From assembly GCF_001968815.1 (NCBI RefSeq), contig NZ_MIEQ01000078.1:62001-126000 (forward strand): 64,000 bases of DNA, given 5' to 3'. Of this stretch, positions 35,404 through 47,600 are shown in pieces. Every line of letters starts with the position of its first letter. The stretch's first letter is position 1. The DNA is from Motiliproteus sp. MSK22-1. GTDB lineage: Bacteria > Pseudomonadota > Gammaproteobacteria > Pseudomonadales > Balneatricaceae. A program made the translations under genes and the position numbers. The notes below the pieces were generated by a model. The model saw only the letters and a list, made by a program, of their open reading frames with translations, was not told the DNA's origin and did no database searches.

Positions 35404-35949
35404 TTGAGTTTGCCGGATCGCCATTCCCTCAGTATTCAGTCTGCATCAACTCATTGGCGTAGTTATCGCCGTGCGCCGAGTATCAAGCTGCCCCGAAAAT
35501 GGCGCCATTGGCTTTTGGATCAAGGGTCTTTGACCCAACGATTAATCGAGAAAAGTGATAAGAACTTTCATGTTGAGGTTGTTTATCTAGGTTGGGACAA
35601 ACCTTCGGCTTCAGAAGCTCATGCATTAAATATCCATCCGCGTCAGCAGGTACTGATTCGGGAAGTCAGGCTTTGTGGTTATGGAACGCCCTGGGTTTAC
35701 GCCCGTAGTATTATTCCGGCATCTACCTTAAACGGGCCGCAAAGAGTGCTGAAAGGGCTGGGAAACAGACCTTTGGGAGCTTTGCTGTTTAAAGACCCGA
35801 CGATGAAGCGAGGACCGATTGAAACAGCACAGTTACCGTTAAACCAGGGACCTGAACAAGCCTGGGCACGACGTTCGGTATTTTATTTACGCGGCAAGCC
35901 CCTTCTTGTGACCGAAGTTTTCCTGGAGTCGTTACTGAATGTACAATAG
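35404..35949 (+). CDS. ubiC: chorismate lyase
   Basis: Converts chorismate to 4-hydroxybenzoate and pyruvate, the first committed step of ubiquinone synthesis. The protein (181 aa) shows the family pattern: WLLDQGSLTQRLIEKSDKNF, the active-site Arg in LIREVRLCGYGTPWVYARSI, and LGNRPLGALLFKDP, ending in a conserved E-x-F-L region. Translation appears to start at TTG 35404 with AGGA upstream; no suitable ATG precedes the conserved part. It is followed by ubiA, the next enzyme. Confidence 0.92.
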   Translation: MSLPDRHSLSIQSASTHWRSYRRAPSIKLPRKWRHWLLDQGSLTQRLIEKSDKNFHVEVVYLGWDKPSASEAHALNIHPRQQVLIREVRLCGYGTPWVYARSIIPASTLNGPQRVLKGLGNRPLGALLFKDPTMKRGPIETAQLPLNQGPEQAWARRSVFYLRGKPLLVTEVFLESLLNVQ

Positions 35950-36014
35950 ATCGCTGAATTCACTAGCGTCTGCAACCAAGCCTGTCGCTACGACCAACCA
36001 TTTCACCTGACTGA

Positions 36015-36950
36015 ATGCCTGACAGGTTTTCAGCAAATAACATTGCAGGACTTATGGAGATCATCCGTCAGCTTAACCAGGATAAACTGCTCGCTTATAT
36101 TCAATTGATGCGAGTAAATAAGCCCATCGGTATTTATTTGCTGTTGTGGCCGACGCTTTGGGCTCTCTGGGTGGCGGCTGAGGGCATTCCGGACACTCAG
36201 GTATTGATTATTTTTGTATTGGGTGTCGTTGTTATGCGATCAGCAGGCTGCGTGATTAATGATTATGCTGATCGTAAAGTGGATGGTCATGTCAGCCGGA
36301 CAAAAGATCGACCGTTACCTTCCGGGCGGGTAACAGAAAAAGAGGCGCTGGGACTGTTTGGTGTGCTCTGTTTGTTTGCTTTTGTGCTGGTCCTGTTTAC
36401 CAATAAAGAAACGGTGATGTTATCGGTAGGTGGTTTATTTCTGGCTGCCTGCTATCCCTTTATGAAACGATATACCTATTTACCTCAGGTTGTTCTGGGG
36501 GCTGCGTTTGCCTGGGCTGTGCCAATGGCATTTACCGCCCAAACGGGGACTGTTACTCAGCAGGCCTGGTTAATTTATGCGGCAACCCTGTTGTGGACGG
36601 TGGCTTATGACACACTCTATGCCATGGTTGATCGGGAAGATGATTTAAAAATCGGCATAAAATCTACTGCGATTCTATTTGGCGAAGCGGACAAAATGAT
36701 AGTCGGAGTGTTACAGGGGATGGTCATCCTGACATTGTTGTTGTTAGGCCAGCAGTTGTCACTTGGCTTTACCTACTATATGGGCGTAGTTGCCGCCAGT
36801 GGGCTTTTCGTATACCAGCAATGGCTGATTCGAAAGCGTGAAACCGACCGTTGCTTCGAAGCGTTTCTTAATAACCATTGGGTGGGAAGTATTGTTTTTG
36901 CCGGTTTGTTTTTAGACTATCTGGTACATACCCCTGCAGCAGTGGGATAG
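36015..36950 (+). CDS. ubiA: 4-hydroxybenzoate polyprenyltransferase
   Basis: Integral-membrane prenyltransferase joining the polyprenyl tail to 4-hydroxybenzoate. The two Asp-rich motifs are present: [11 protein letters not shown] and [13 protein letters not shown]. The start region [20 protein letters not shown] and [12 protein letters not shown] are typical, with 8-9 hydrophobic helices. The ATG at 36015 gives 311 residues. The ATG at 36054 (AGGA upstream) would give a length closer to E. coli UbiA and is a real alternative. Confidence 0.96.
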   Translation: MPDRFSANNIAGLMEIIRQLNQDKLLAYIQLMRVNKPIGIYLLLWPTLWALWVAAEGIPDTQVLIIFVLGVVVMRSAGCVINDYADRKVDGHVSRTKDRPLPSGRVTEKEALGLFGVLCLFAFVLVLFTNKETVMLSVGGLFLAACYPFMKRYTYLPQVVLGAAFAWAVPMAFTAQTGTVTQQAWLIYAATLLWTVAYDTLYAMVDREDDLKIGIKSTAILFGEADKMIVGVLQGMVILTLLLLGQQLSLGFTYYMGVVAASGLFVYQQWLIRKRETDRCFEAFLNNHWVGSIVFAGLFLDYLVHTPAAVG

Positions 36951-37060
36951 CTTTGCTATCTAAGACGCTATCAAACCGGTGTTGTCATGATATTAAGATA
37001 AGTGTCGGTTAAGGCTGCTGCAACAGTAGTGATGGATTTACGGCAGCGAGAATAAACTGA

Positions 37061-37108
37061 AATCAGGCCAATATGCAGATGTTGAGTCTGCAATAAGCTG
37101 GCCTGATT
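37061..37108. terminator. nested hairpin between convergent ubiA and cysZ
   Basis: Outer stem AATCAGGCCA / TGGCCTGATT and inner stem TGCAGA / TCTGCA, located just past ubiA and before the cysZ stop. There is no long T run, so the terminator role is probable only from position. Confidence 0.45.
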
Positions 37109-37119
37109 CAGAGCTTGGA

Positions 37120-37878
37120 CTAGGTCTGTTCAATAATCTGGGCAGAGCTTTCCGGAGCAAACTCTTCAACCCAGAAAATTGTTGCTCCGATAACGGCTGC
37201 AGGCATGATTAGCAGGTTAAGTACCGGTATTACCATTCCCAGTGATACCAAACCACCAAAACCCAACGAACTAAGGCGTCGAGTCTTCAGATTACTGCGT
37301 AAATCTGAAAAGCTTACCCTGTTGTTATCCATTGGATAATCGCAATACTGGATTGCCATCATCCAGGCTCCGAACAAAAACCAGAGTGCTGGAGCAATAA
37401 AGCCGATTACTGGAATCAGGGTAATCAGCAGCAGTATCAGAAAGCGTGGAAGCTGATAAAGCAGCTTTGACATTTCGCGATGCAAAGCACGAGGAACACT
37501 GGCGAGCAGCGCCTTCCAGCCATCATCTACAAGTATTTCACCTCGAAGCCGCTGTTCAACCCGTTCTGCCAACAGACCGTTGAAAGGAGCTGCGATAAAG
37601 TTGGCAACGATACTGAAACTAAAATAAACGCTGATTAACACCAATATTGCAAAGACTGGCCACATAAACCAATCTAAAAATGAGAGCCAGTCCGGCATCA
37701 GTGAAAGACAGTATTCAACCAGAACAGAAAACTGTTGCATCAGTAAATAAATAGCCAGGGTAAACAGTACCAGGTTAATGGCCAACGGCACTATAACAAA
37801 GCTGCGCAAACCTGGTTCAGTCAGCAAGCCAAAGCCACGGATCAGATATCCAAATCCTCTAAATGGATTACCTTTCAT
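37120..37878 (-). CDS. cysZ: CysZ/EI24-family membrane protein (sulfate uptake)
   Basis: Inner-membrane protein of 252 residues with four or more hydrophobic segments. The N-terminal GFGYLIRGFGLLTEPGLRSF and FVIVPLAINLVLF match CysZ. VANFIAAPFNGLLAERVEQRL and the later LPRFLILLLITLIPVIGF are family blocks. CysZ supports sulfate import for cysteine synthesis. The ATG at 37878 (AGGGA upstream) is preferred over the ATG at 37914. Convergent with ubiA. Confidence 0.88.
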   Translation of the reverse strand: MKGNPFRGFGYLIRGFGLLTEPGLRSFVIVPLAINLVLFTLAIYLLMQQFSVLVEYCLSLMPDWLSFLDWFMWPVFAILVLISVYFSFSIVANFIAAPFNGLLAERVEQRLRGEILVDDGWKALLASVPRALHREMSKLLYQLPRFLILLLITLIPVIGFIAPALWFLFGAWMMAIQYCDYPMDNNRVSFSDLRSNLKTRRLSSLGFGGLVSLGMVIPVLNLLIMPAAVIGATIFWVEEFAPESSAQIIEQT

Positions 37879-37965
37879 AAGATCAATCCCTGTGAAGTTT
37901 TGGCCGGTAAACATTTAATCATAAATAGCACCTTTCAAATGTCCCTTGAGGTACCTCCTGAGACA

Positions 37966-38226
37966 TTACCAGTTGTTAACGAAGCGCAACACAATTCCCA
38001 TAAACATGATGACGATACCGATTCGATGGAGGATGAACTCTTTGTGAATCATCGCCATATCTGCCTGCCAGAACATCAGTACTGACTTGAAGTTCCTGGT
38101 TCGCTTCAGGTAGATAATAATTGAAGAAACAAAAACGAGAAAACCCAGAATCAATAATACGGGTTCAACAATATTCAGATACATTAACCAGTCCTGCAAC
38201 TCAGCGATAAATAATTTAAGGCCCAA
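37966..38226 (-). CDS. small conserved membrane protein
   Basis: An 86-residue protein with two membrane helices: IVEPVLLILGFLVFVSSIIIYL near residues 20-41 and HRIGIVIMFMGIVLRFV near the C-terminus. A conserved-looking FILHRIG motif precedes TM2. It starts with TTG at 38226. It lies upstream of cysZ in the same direction with an 87-bp gap. I recall similar small unannotated proteins in other gammaproteobacteria but no function. Confidence 0.6.
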   Translation of the reverse strand: MGLKLFIAELQDWLMYLNIVEPVLLILGFLVFVSSIIIYLKRTRNFKSVLMFWQADMAMIHKEFILHRIGIVIMFMGIVLRFVNNW

Positions 38227-38451
38227 ACGCTCAGACTATTGTCACTCAAGGAAGAGTTTCAGCAGTCCACACCCAACGCCCGTATCAGTTTATGGTAACG
38301 ATCTACCTGAATTGTCTGTAGTAGACCATTGGCTGAGCGAAATGTTGCGACCACCAATGCTTTAATGGTCAATAAACAATTGCGCAACTGTAATGATTGC
38401 CCATATTTAAACGCCCTGCTCTGAAGAGTGGTTGCTAAAAGCAGTCACTGA

Positions 38452-39471
38452 TCACCAGTTGTCCGGTACTTTAAACACAAACAGCTGTGGTCGTTGATCT
38501 CCCGCATTAATTTGCCGAGCATTGCCGTTATTGTCCAGTACAAGATATAGATGCTGGCCCCATCGGGCAAGACCTTCTGCTTTACCAAAGCGCTGATCCT
38601 GGTAAGCATATTTTGGATCTTGTTCCACTTGAGCATAGCTCCAGCAATGGTCGGGCTTAAGCTTTGACTTTGGTGAGGTTTTTTCAGCCCCTGGCGTTTT
38701 TATTAATGCTGCTTTTAACTGAGACAGATTTCGTCGGCAGATCTGGAAGTGATTGCGTTCCAGAGTATAAAGTGAGTTGCCCTCCAACCATAGGCCAGAG
38801 AAGTCTTTGGGCCGAAGTAATGAAGGAAAGCCACTCATATGATGTGCGCCCAGTACTGTTAAGGGGGGCTCATGTGCTGGATTGTTTGCTTCCATAAGTA
38901 CCAGCCCACGAGGTTGTCGTTCTGCCGCTAGGACCAAGGTGTTGCCGTTTACGGCAAGCCCTTCAGCAAAGGCATTGTGCTGCTCGAACAGCCCTTTACT
39001 CCGTCCTGTCGTGTAACTCTGACTCCCCAGCCACCGCAGAGAGCCATCGGTGTCCTTGACCAATACCTGGGCCAGGGTTTCACTAAGTACGTAGTAACGC
39101 CCTTGGGAGTCACAGCCGATCCCTTCCCAGTCATATTGGTGACTGAGCCGGCTCCACCAGCGAGTGCCAAAGGAGTAGGGGGCAAGGTCAGGTTTCGGGA
39201 TATCTCCAATATTTATATAGGCATGAATTACTGCCACTTCTGAGCTGCTATCTATGGAGAAAATGGTTTCATTGTGATTATCGGAAACCATTAATAGCTG
39301 ATTATTGCAGACAGCTAATCCAGAAGGTTCAAGATCTTGGATCCTTCCCGATGTTTCTTCTATCGGCAGTGCTTTTTCCAGGCTAAGTGGTTCAACCGGC
39401 AGAGAATCTGCCCACAGAGGTGATGATATTAACCATGAGATAAGTGATAAGGTAAAGTTCCTGTAAAGCAT
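38452..39471 (-). CDS. secreted phytase-like / SdiA-regulated-type beta-propeller protein
   Basis: A 339-residue exported protein with signal peptide ending at PLWA. The mature part begins IQDLEPSGLAVCNNQLLMVS, continues with YDWEGIGCDSQGRYYVLSE and later RFGKAEGLARWGQHLYLVLD. This E-G-I/L-A repeat pattern is seen in esterase-like-activity-of-phytase and SdiA-regulated proteins, which form beta-propellers. Two further Cys residues (FQICRR, DHCWSY) may form a disulfide. Enzymatic activity is not established. The ATG at 39471 is chosen over TTG 39474. Divergent from the oxidoreductase gene. Confidence 0.75.
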   Translation of the reverse strand: MLYRNFTLSLISWLISSPLWADSLPVEPLSLEKALPIEETSGRIQDLEPSGLAVCNNQLLMVSDNHNETIFSIDSSSEVAVIHAYINIGDIPKPDLAPYSFGTRWWSRLSHQYDWEGIGCDSQGRYYVLSETLAQVLVKDTDGSLRWLGSQSYTTGRSKGLFEQHNAFAEGLAVNGNTLVLAAERQPRGLVLMEANNPAHEPPLTVLGAHHMSGFPSLLRPKDFSGLWLEGNSLYTLERNHFQICRRNLSQLKAALIKTPGAEKTSPKSKLKPDHCWSYAQVEQDPKYAYQDQRFGKAEGLARWGQHLYLVLDNNGNARQINAGDQRPQLFVFKVPDNW

Positions 39472-39536
39472 CAAGGGTATCCTGTTCCAACCTAGGCTAT
39501 GCTGTATAACCGGTAAAATGGAAACAGGATACTTTT

Positions 39537-40517
39537 ATGAAAGCTGTACGTCTTCATCAATTTGGTGGTCCAGAGGTATTGAGCTACGAGGACGCCCCCG
39601 TTGCTTCTCCTCATTCGGGGCAGGTACTGATAAATACAATAGCTGCCGGTGTTAATCCGATTGATTGGAAAACACGTGATGGGGGTGGGGCTTCCGGTTT
39701 TCTCGGAGATTTCCCGGTGATACTCGGGTGGGAATGTTCGGGGAGAATAGCGGTGATTTCTTCTCATCAGGGACGTTCTCAGGAGAAAAATACACAAGGC
39801 GCTGATCGCGAGTGGCAGGTCGGTGATCTGGTCTTTGGACTGCTTAATTTTCCGGAAGCCGGAAACTGCTATGCAGAAAAGGTTATTGCGGATACTAACC
39901 ACATTGCTCGGATTCCGGATGGTCTTGATCCTCTACTGATGTCAGGACTGCCATTGGTTGGGCTGACAGCATGGCAGGCGTTGTTTGAGGCTGCGAATCT
40001 ACAATCAGGTCAGAAGGTTCTGGTCCTTGCGGCTGCAGGAGGGGTGGGGCATATAGCGGTACAGCTTGCCAAATGGGCTGGAGCCTGGGTAGCAGGTAGT
40101 GCCTCATCTTATAATCAAGAACAACTCATTCAACTCGGTTGTGATCAGGCGATAGACTACCGGCAACAGCAGTTGGATGAGGTGTTAAGTGATATTGATG
40201 TAATCATTGATGCTGTAGGAGGTGAGACTGCAATTGCCGCTTTGGATTGCCTTGCGGACGACGGCATCACGGTTACGTTACCATCTGTCTCTGCTGCACA
40301 GGTTGTTGACGCCGCAACAAAAAAGAATCGAAAAGCGGTACCGATGCGGGTCAGTCCAAATGCTGCTCAGCTGGAAACACTGGCACAGTTGATGGCTGAT
40401 GGGGAATTGAAGTTGAATCTGGACCGGGTCTTTCCGTTGAATCAGGTGGCGGATGCTCATCTGCGTAGCCAAAATGGACGTCCTCAAGGAAAGATTATTT
40501 TGAAAATCGCTGACTGA
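39537..40517 (+). CDS. NAD(P)H-dependent quinone oxidoreductase-like MDR protein (zinc-independent)
   Basis: Medium-chain dehydrogenase/reductase of 326 residues. The N-terminal GroES-like domain is MKAVRLHQFGGPEVLSYEDA, then GVNPIDWKTRDG. The Rossmann domain (~140-290) has the nucleotide motif VLVLAAAGGVGHIAVQLAKW. The Cys ligands of zinc-binding alcohol dehydrogenases are absent, which points to the quinone oxidoreductase/zeta-crystallin group. The C-terminal NGRPQGKIIL is typical. Substrate unknown. Confidence 0.9.
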   Translation: MKAVRLHQFGGPEVLSYEDAPVASPHSGQVLINTIAAGVNPIDWKTRDGGGASGFLGDFPVILGWECSGRIAVISSHQGRSQEKNTQGADREWQVGDLVFGLLNFPEAGNCYAEKVIADTNHIARIPDGLDPLLMSGLPLVGLTAWQALFEAANLQSGQKVLVLAAAGGVGHIAVQLAKWAGAWVAGSASSYNQEQLIQLGCDQAIDYRQQQLDEVLSDIDVIIDAVGGETAIAALDCLADDGITVTLPSVSAAQVVDAATKKNRKAVPMRVSPNAAQLETLAQLMADGELKLNLDRVFPLNQVADAHLRSQNGRPQGKIILKIAD

Positions 40518-40530
40518 CAGCGGTGGGCCT

Positions 40531-40566
40531 GGGCGAATAAAACATGCTGTTTGGTGGTATTCGCCC
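40531..40566. terminator. hairpin between convergent genes
   Basis: Perfect 9-bp stem GGGCGAATA / TATTCGCCC around an 18-nt loop, in the 75-bp gap between the oxidoreductase and the small membrane protein gene. It is followed by CTTAA, so only a weak terminator on the plus side. Confidence 0.45.
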
Positions 40567-40592
40567 CTTAATGCTGTCGATAATAGAAACTA

Positions 40593-40859
40593 TCAGCGTT
40601 TTTTCTGATATAGCCCGATGGCACAGAGAATAAGCCCAAGTACGGAAATCAGCATGGCACCATTTACCCAGCTGGTATGTCGTTGAAAGTACGAGATGAA
40701 GGGGTGGTTCTGAGAAAAGTCGCAAACCTGTCTGCTGTAGTCGAATGAGCCCTGTTCCCGCAGGCATTCGTTTACCAGAGACAGTTCAGAAAAATACCCG
40801 CCCAGCAAAATTGCCATCGGGAATATCAGCAGTACCAGTCCAATACGCAATGTCGACAT
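40593..40859 (-). CDS. small two-helix membrane protein, unknown
   Basis: An 88-residue protein with TM helices near residues 5-25 (IGLVLLIFPMAILLGGYF) and 65-84 (GAMLISVLGLILCAIGLY). A short loop between them carries two Cys (NECLRE, QVCDFS), consistent with a periplasmic disulfide. It starts at ATG 40859 and lies 30 bp downstream of the DUF416 gene on the same strand. No family recognised. Confidence 0.55.
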   Translation of the reverse strand: MSTLRIGLVLLIFPMAILLGGYFSELSLVNECLREQGSFDYSRQVCDFSQNHPFISYFQRHTSWVNGAMLISVLGLILCAIGLYQKKR

Positions 40860-40889
40860 ATGTAAACCTATCGTTGTTGTTCTTTTAAT

Positions 40890-41498
40890 CTATTCGTCGT
40901 CACAGATACCGATATTACTGACGCCTTCATTGGCAGCGAGCTGGCGCAGCTGATCCAGCATAGATGCTTGCTGAGTCTTTATTGAACGGAGCTGTTCGAA
41001 CACCTGCTGTTGAAACTCCAGCTCCTGATCCATCAGCTCATGAGTGTTAATGAATCGGACCAGTTCTTCGTCAGATAACTCAGGATCTGCAATGACTTCT
41101 AAATAGGTTGCCACAGATTCCAACGACAATTGACCGATATTTTCGGCTTCTTCGGCACTTGCCTGCTCCATCTGGGTGATCGCCGCACAGACTGCCACGG
41201 AAGCGTCCAAAGCGGGATAAACACCGTACATATCATAGTCACTTACATCAGGAACTTCGGCATCGACCCGTTCCAGTTGGGTTTCAAAATTAACTTTACC
41301 ACCCCGTTGACAGAGCTTTTCCCAAACCTTGTCCAAGGCCATTCGAAGCACATCAGTGTTACCTGTTTCTGTTACTCTTGAGAATAGCGCGTAATTCGGG
41401 AACATCCTTTCGGCAATTGCTGCGGTAAAGGCAGCCAATTTCCAGGCTTCGAATTCCTGTAGATTCTGCTTGGTTGCCTGAGTTGTAAAGTTGTTCAT
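40890..41498 (-). CDS. DUF416 family protein (YjaG-like)
   Basis: Soluble all-helical protein of 202 residues. LQEFEAWKLAAFTAAIAERM and MFPNYALFSRVT, followed by LDKVWE, are the DUF416 signature. The YGVYPALDASVAVCAAITQ block is also conserved. YjaG in E. coli lies near hemE, and here it follows hemE, separated by the hemE terminator. GAGGAG lies upstream of the ATG. Its biochemical role is unknown. Confidence 0.88.
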   Translation of the reverse strand: MNNFTTQATKQNLQEFEAWKLAAFTAAIAERMFPNYALFSRVTETGNTDVLRMALDKVWEKLCQRGGKVNFETQLERVDAEVPDVSDYDMYGVYPALDASVAVCAAITQMEQASAEEAENIGQLSLESVATYLEVIADPELSDEELVRFINTHELMDQELEFQQQVFEQLRSIKTQQASMLDQLRQLAANEGVSNIGICDDE

Positions 41499-41683
41499 CG
41501 AGATGACCGCTCCTCTGTTTGTTACCGGGCCTATTTTACGCTACTCATGATGCTGGGGGCACGATATATTCTCTTGGCTCAAAACTGCCATATATTTATT
41601 GAGTTAAAGACCGCTATCGGACCTTTTAGTCAATTCATCAGGGGGATTGTTACCAAGAAATTGTTACCTGTATAAGTCATTAT

Positions 41684-41712
41684 AAAAAAACCCGCAGCTC
41701 TTACTGCGGGTT
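41684..41712 (-). terminator. intrinsic terminator of hemE
   Basis: On the minus strand, AACCCGCAG-TAAGAG-CTGCGGGTT followed by a run of T residues (A run at 41684-41690 on the plus strand). It starts 39 bp after the hemE stop codon. Confidence 0.9.
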
Positions 41713-41750
41713 CTCAGATATAAAGCGATCAGGCAATATTCACCAGGATG

Positions 41751-42818
41751 TTATTTCTGATGGTAGGCTGCGCTGAGTTCATGCACCGCATCGACAAATA
41801 CTTTTGCATGATCTGGATCTGCATACTGGTGAATACCGTGGCCGAGGTTAAATACATGGCCGAGGTTAGGGCCGAACCCTTCCAGAATAGATGCAACTTC
41901 GGAGCGAATACGTTCTGCGGGAGCATAGAGTACAGATGGATCCATATTACCCTGGATGGCTACTTGATTACCTACACGCTGGCGGGCGTCGGCAATCTCT
42001 GTTGTCCAGTCCAGTCCCAGTGCATCGGTACCTGTAGCTGCAATGGATTCCAGCCATTGACCACCGTTTTTAGTGAACAGGATGACAGGGACTTTGCGGC
42101 CATCATGTTCACGGATCAGTCCGTCGACAATTTGCTTCATGTATTTCAATGAAAACTCCTGATAGCAAGGACCGCTGAGTACTCCGCCCCAGGTATCAAA
42201 TATCTGCACGGCTTGGGCCCCTGATCGAATCTGTTCGTTCAAATAGGCGGTAACGGTAACGGCCAGCTTATTCAGCAGTTCGTGCATCACTTCAGGGCTG
42301 GCATACATCATTTGTTTAATATGGCGAAAGTCCTTACTGGATCCTCCCTCAACCATATAGGTGGCCAGGGTCCAGGGACTGCCGGAAAATCCGATTAATG
42401 GTACACGTCCGCCCAGAGCTGATCGTATTGTTGTGACAGCGTTCATCACATAGTCAAGATCGGTGGACACGTCAGGTATTGGTAGATCCGCAACATCTTT
42501 CTCTGTTCGTACTATTTTTTTGAATCGAGGACCTTCCCCGGTCTCAAAATAGAGCCCAAGACCCATTGCATCTGGAATAGTGAGAATATCTGAAAATAGA
42601 ATCGCTGCGTCTAGCTCAAAACGTTCAAGTGGCTGCAGGGTAACCTCACAGGCAAACTCAGCATTGCGGCACAGGCTCATAAAATCACCGGCTTGACTGC
42701 GTGATGCCCGGTATTCAGGGAGGTAACGACCAGCCTGACGCATCATCCAGACAGGAGTAACATCTACCGGCTCTTTTAGCAAAGCCCGTAAAAACCGATC
42801 GTTCTTTAATTCAGACAT
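41751..42818 (-). CDS. hemE: uroporphyrinogen decarboxylase
   Basis: Haem-pathway enzyme removing four carboxyl groups from uroporphyrinogen III. The diagnostic N-terminal motif [16 protein letters not shown] is present. The catalytic Asp lies in [19 protein letters not shown], followed by [16 protein letters not shown] and FNLGHGI. The length of 355 aa is normal. It lies downstream of gltBD, separated by the gltBD terminator, and ends at a strong terminator of its own. Confidence 0.97.
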   Translation of the reverse strand: MSELKNDRFLRALLKEPVDVTPVWMMRQAGRYLPEYRASRSQAGDFMSLCRNAEFACEVTLQPLERFELDAAILFSDILTIPDAMGLGLYFETGEGPRFKKIVRTEKDVADLPIPDVSTDLDYVMNAVTTIRSALGGRVPLIGFSGSPWTLATYMVEGGSSKDFRHIKQMMYASPEVMHELLNKLAVTVTAYLNEQIRSGAQAVQIFDTWGGVLSGPCYQEFSLKYMKQIVDGLIREHDGRKVPVILFTKNGGQWLESIAATGTDALGLDWTTEIADARQRVGNQVAIQGNMDPSVLYAPAERIRSEVASILEGFGPNLGHVFNLGHGIHQYADPDHAKVFVDAVHELSAAYHQK

Positions 42819-42925
42819 GTGATAGTTGCTCTACTCTTTAGACAAATTGCGGCTCAGATAGTGAACAAAAAAACAGCTCGCGATTTAATTATTAAACAGG
42901 CCCTTATTATAGAGGCTCAGAAAGT

Positions 42926-42948
42926 AAAAAGGCACGGAAACCCGTGCC
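42926..42948 (-). terminator. intrinsic terminator after gltD
   Basis: Minus strand: GGCACGGG-TTT-CCGTGCC then TTTTT. It is placed between gltD (stop 43094) and hemE and ends the gltBD transcript. Confidence 0.85.
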
Positions 42949-43093
42949 ATAAATGATATTGCTCAACCGTTTCTGCTGTCCTTTGCATGGTCGCCGGCAG
43001 AAGGCATCAATTAACCCATGTCTTCAGGGTAATTTCTTAGCCTAACTCCTGAGTTAATGACCAGACGTTATCAGCCAGGTCGTTTAAGAGTGA

Positions 43094-44587
<1,494 letters not shown>

Positions 44588-44621
44588 CTAAGTCCTGTTC
44601 AGGACTGGTTCCTGAGCAGTG

Positions 44622-47600
44622 TTATTCAGGACGTGTACGCATCTTGTCGAGTAACTCACCGAGACTGGCTGCTTTCGGCTTAACCAGCCAGAACTTAGCG
44701 ATGTAATCATCAAAGTTTTCCAGAATATGCTGTCCCCAGTTACTTTGGGTTTCATCACAGTATTCGGAGATCACTGAGCGAAGGTGATTACGGTACTCCT
44801 CCATGCTGTAGTTGCTTATACGGTGGATCTCTACCAGTTCGTGGTTATACTTATCCACAAAACTGCGATCCAGATCCAGCACATAAGCAAAACCTCCGGT
44901 CATGCCCGCACCGAAGTTATAGCCAGTATTGCCCAATACGGTAATCAGTCCGCCGGTCATGTATTCACAACAGTGGTCGCCAGCACCTTCTATTACCGCA
45001 CTTGCACCGGAGTTTCGAACCCCAAAGCGCTCTCCGGCACAACCTGCAGCAAACATTTGGCCACCAGTGGCGCCATAGAGGCAGGTATTACCTACGATCG
45101 AGGTTTTTTGGGTTTCGAAGGCAGATCCCGTTGGTGGGCAAATGACGATTTTACCTCCGGCCATTCCCTTACCGACATAATCGTTGGCGTCACCTTCCAG
45201 ATAGAGATTAAGGCCCCCTGCATTCCAGACCCCAAAGCTCTGACCTGCTACACCATTAAAGCGTAAGGAGAGTGGCTTATCTGACATTCCCTTATTGCCG
45301 TAAAGTTTGGCGACTTCACCGGAAAGGGTTGCGCCTACCGAGCGGTCACAGTTAGTAATAGTAAATTCAAACTCGCCGCCGTGTTTACCATTCACCGCAT
45401 CACGGCAGGTTGCGACAATATTCTGATTTAGTGTACCTGGATCGAACGGTGGATTTTTTTCGACCTGGCAGGTCTGGGGTTTACCACTATCAACGTAATC
45501 GTTTTCCAGGATTGGAGTCAGGTCCAGGCCTTTTTGCTTATCTGTAGTTCCTGGAAGAATCTCCATCAAGTCCGTTCGTCCTACCAGTTCTTCCAAAGAG
45601 CGAACGCCCAGTTTAGCCATCCACTGTCGGGTTTCTTCTGCAATAAAGGTGAACAGTTGCTTCACCATTTCGACAGTGCCGATAAAGTGCTTGGAGCGCA
45701 GGTAATCCTGCTGGGTGGCAACACCGGTAGCACAGTTGTTCAGGTGACAGATACGCAAGTACTTACATCCCAGCGCTACCATGGGTAACGTACCAAAACC
45801 AAAGCTTTCCGCTCCCAGTATTGCTGCTTTAACAACATCAAGACCGGTTTTCAGGCCACCGTCTGTTTGTACTCGGACTTTATCGCGCAAGCCGTTGATG
45901 CTCAGGGCCTGGTGGGTTTCACTCAGGCCGATTTCCCAAGGAGATCCAGCATGTCGGATAGATGTCAGCGGGCTTGCAGCAGTACCGCCGTCATAACCTG
46001 AAATGGTAATAAGATCTGCGTAAGCTTTGGCAACACCTGCGGCAATAGTTCCAACTCCAGGTCGGGACACCAGCTTAACTGATACCAGAGCTTCAGGGTT
46101 TACTTGCTTTAGATCGAAAATAAGCTGAGCCAGATCCTCAATCGAGTAGATATCATGATGGGGCGGTGGCGATATAAGAGTGACGCCCGGTACGGAGTAA
46201 CGTAACTTGGCTATCAACTCGTTAACTTTGCCTCCTGGTAGCTGCCCTCCTTCACCGGGCTTGGCACCTTGAGCCACTTTAATTTGCAGTACATCGGCAT
46301 TAACCAAGTAATGGGGGGTGACACCGAACCGCCCAGAAGCAATTTGTTTTATTTTTGAACGACGATTAGTTCCGTAGCGAGCAGGGTCTTCGCCTCCTTC
46401 GCCAGAGTTTGAACGGCCACCTAGATCGTTCATTGCCATGGCCAGAGCTTCGTGAGCTTCCGGAGATAGAGCTCCCAGTGACATCGCTGCGGAATCAAAA
46501 CGCTTAAAGATTTCAGTAACAGGTTCTACTTCATCCAGGCTTATCGGTGTTACCTGCTTCAGTTTGAATAAATCCCTGAGCGTAGCAACAGGACGCTGGT
46601 TAACCAAGGCAGCATATTCTTCATAAGCCCCTGGGTTGTTTTCCTGCACTGCTTTCTGGATATTTTTCACGACATCCGGATTATAAGCATGGTATTCCTT
46701 GCCGTGGACGAACTTCAGCATCCCGCCCTGATCAATCGGTTTGCGTAATTTCCAGGCATTTTCCGCCAGCAATTCCTGCTCCCGTTGGAAGTCGTAGAAA
46801 GTCGCGCCTTCGATACGACTGGCCACACCTTTAAAGCACAGGTTAACTACTTCGCTGCTAAGGCCAATTGCTTCAAATAATTGTGCGCCTCGATAAGAAG
46901 CGATGGTGGAAATTCCCATCTTGGAGAGAATTTTCAAGAGGCCTTTGTTGATGCCCTTACGATAGTTGGCGTGACAGGTAATTTCATCCCCCTGTATTTC
47001 ACCTGTGGCAACCATATCGTTAATAACCCGATACGCCAGGTAGGGATAAACCGCCGTTGCTCCGAAACCGAACAGCACTGCCATTTGGTGGGAATCGCGA
47101 GCACTGCCGGTATCTACAATAATATTTGTATCACAGCGTAAGCCTGTTTTAACCAATCGATGGTGGACGGCCCCGGTGGCCATGACTGCAGGGATTGGCA
47201 GGGTACCCTGCTTGATATTGCGGTCGGAGAGTATCAAAATTGCTTTGCCATCGCGAACCGCTTTCTCTGCCGCATCGCAGAGATTTTCAATCGCCGACTG
47301 CAGTCCAGTCTGTGGCTCGTAATTCAGATTTATATAGTGATTCTCAAAACCTTCAAGTTCATTACTATATAGTTTTTGGTATTTACGCGCAGAGAGTACC
47401 GGTGAGGCCAGGATAATTCTATGGGCATGCTCCGGAGTATCATCAAATACGTTGCGCTCAGCTCCGAGACAGGTTTCCAGTGACATGACCACTGCTTCTC
47501 GTAGAGGATCTATTGGTGGATTGGTTACCTGAGCGAATTGCTGGCGGAAGTAGTCGGTAATTGGTCTTACCCGTTGAGATAATACCGCCATTGGGGTGTC

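Noticed and set aside
40495-40767. 90-codon minus-strand frame overlapping the small membrane protein gene
   Set aside because: Overlaps the better-supported 88-residue two-helix protein in another frame and runs into the convergent oxidoreductase gene.
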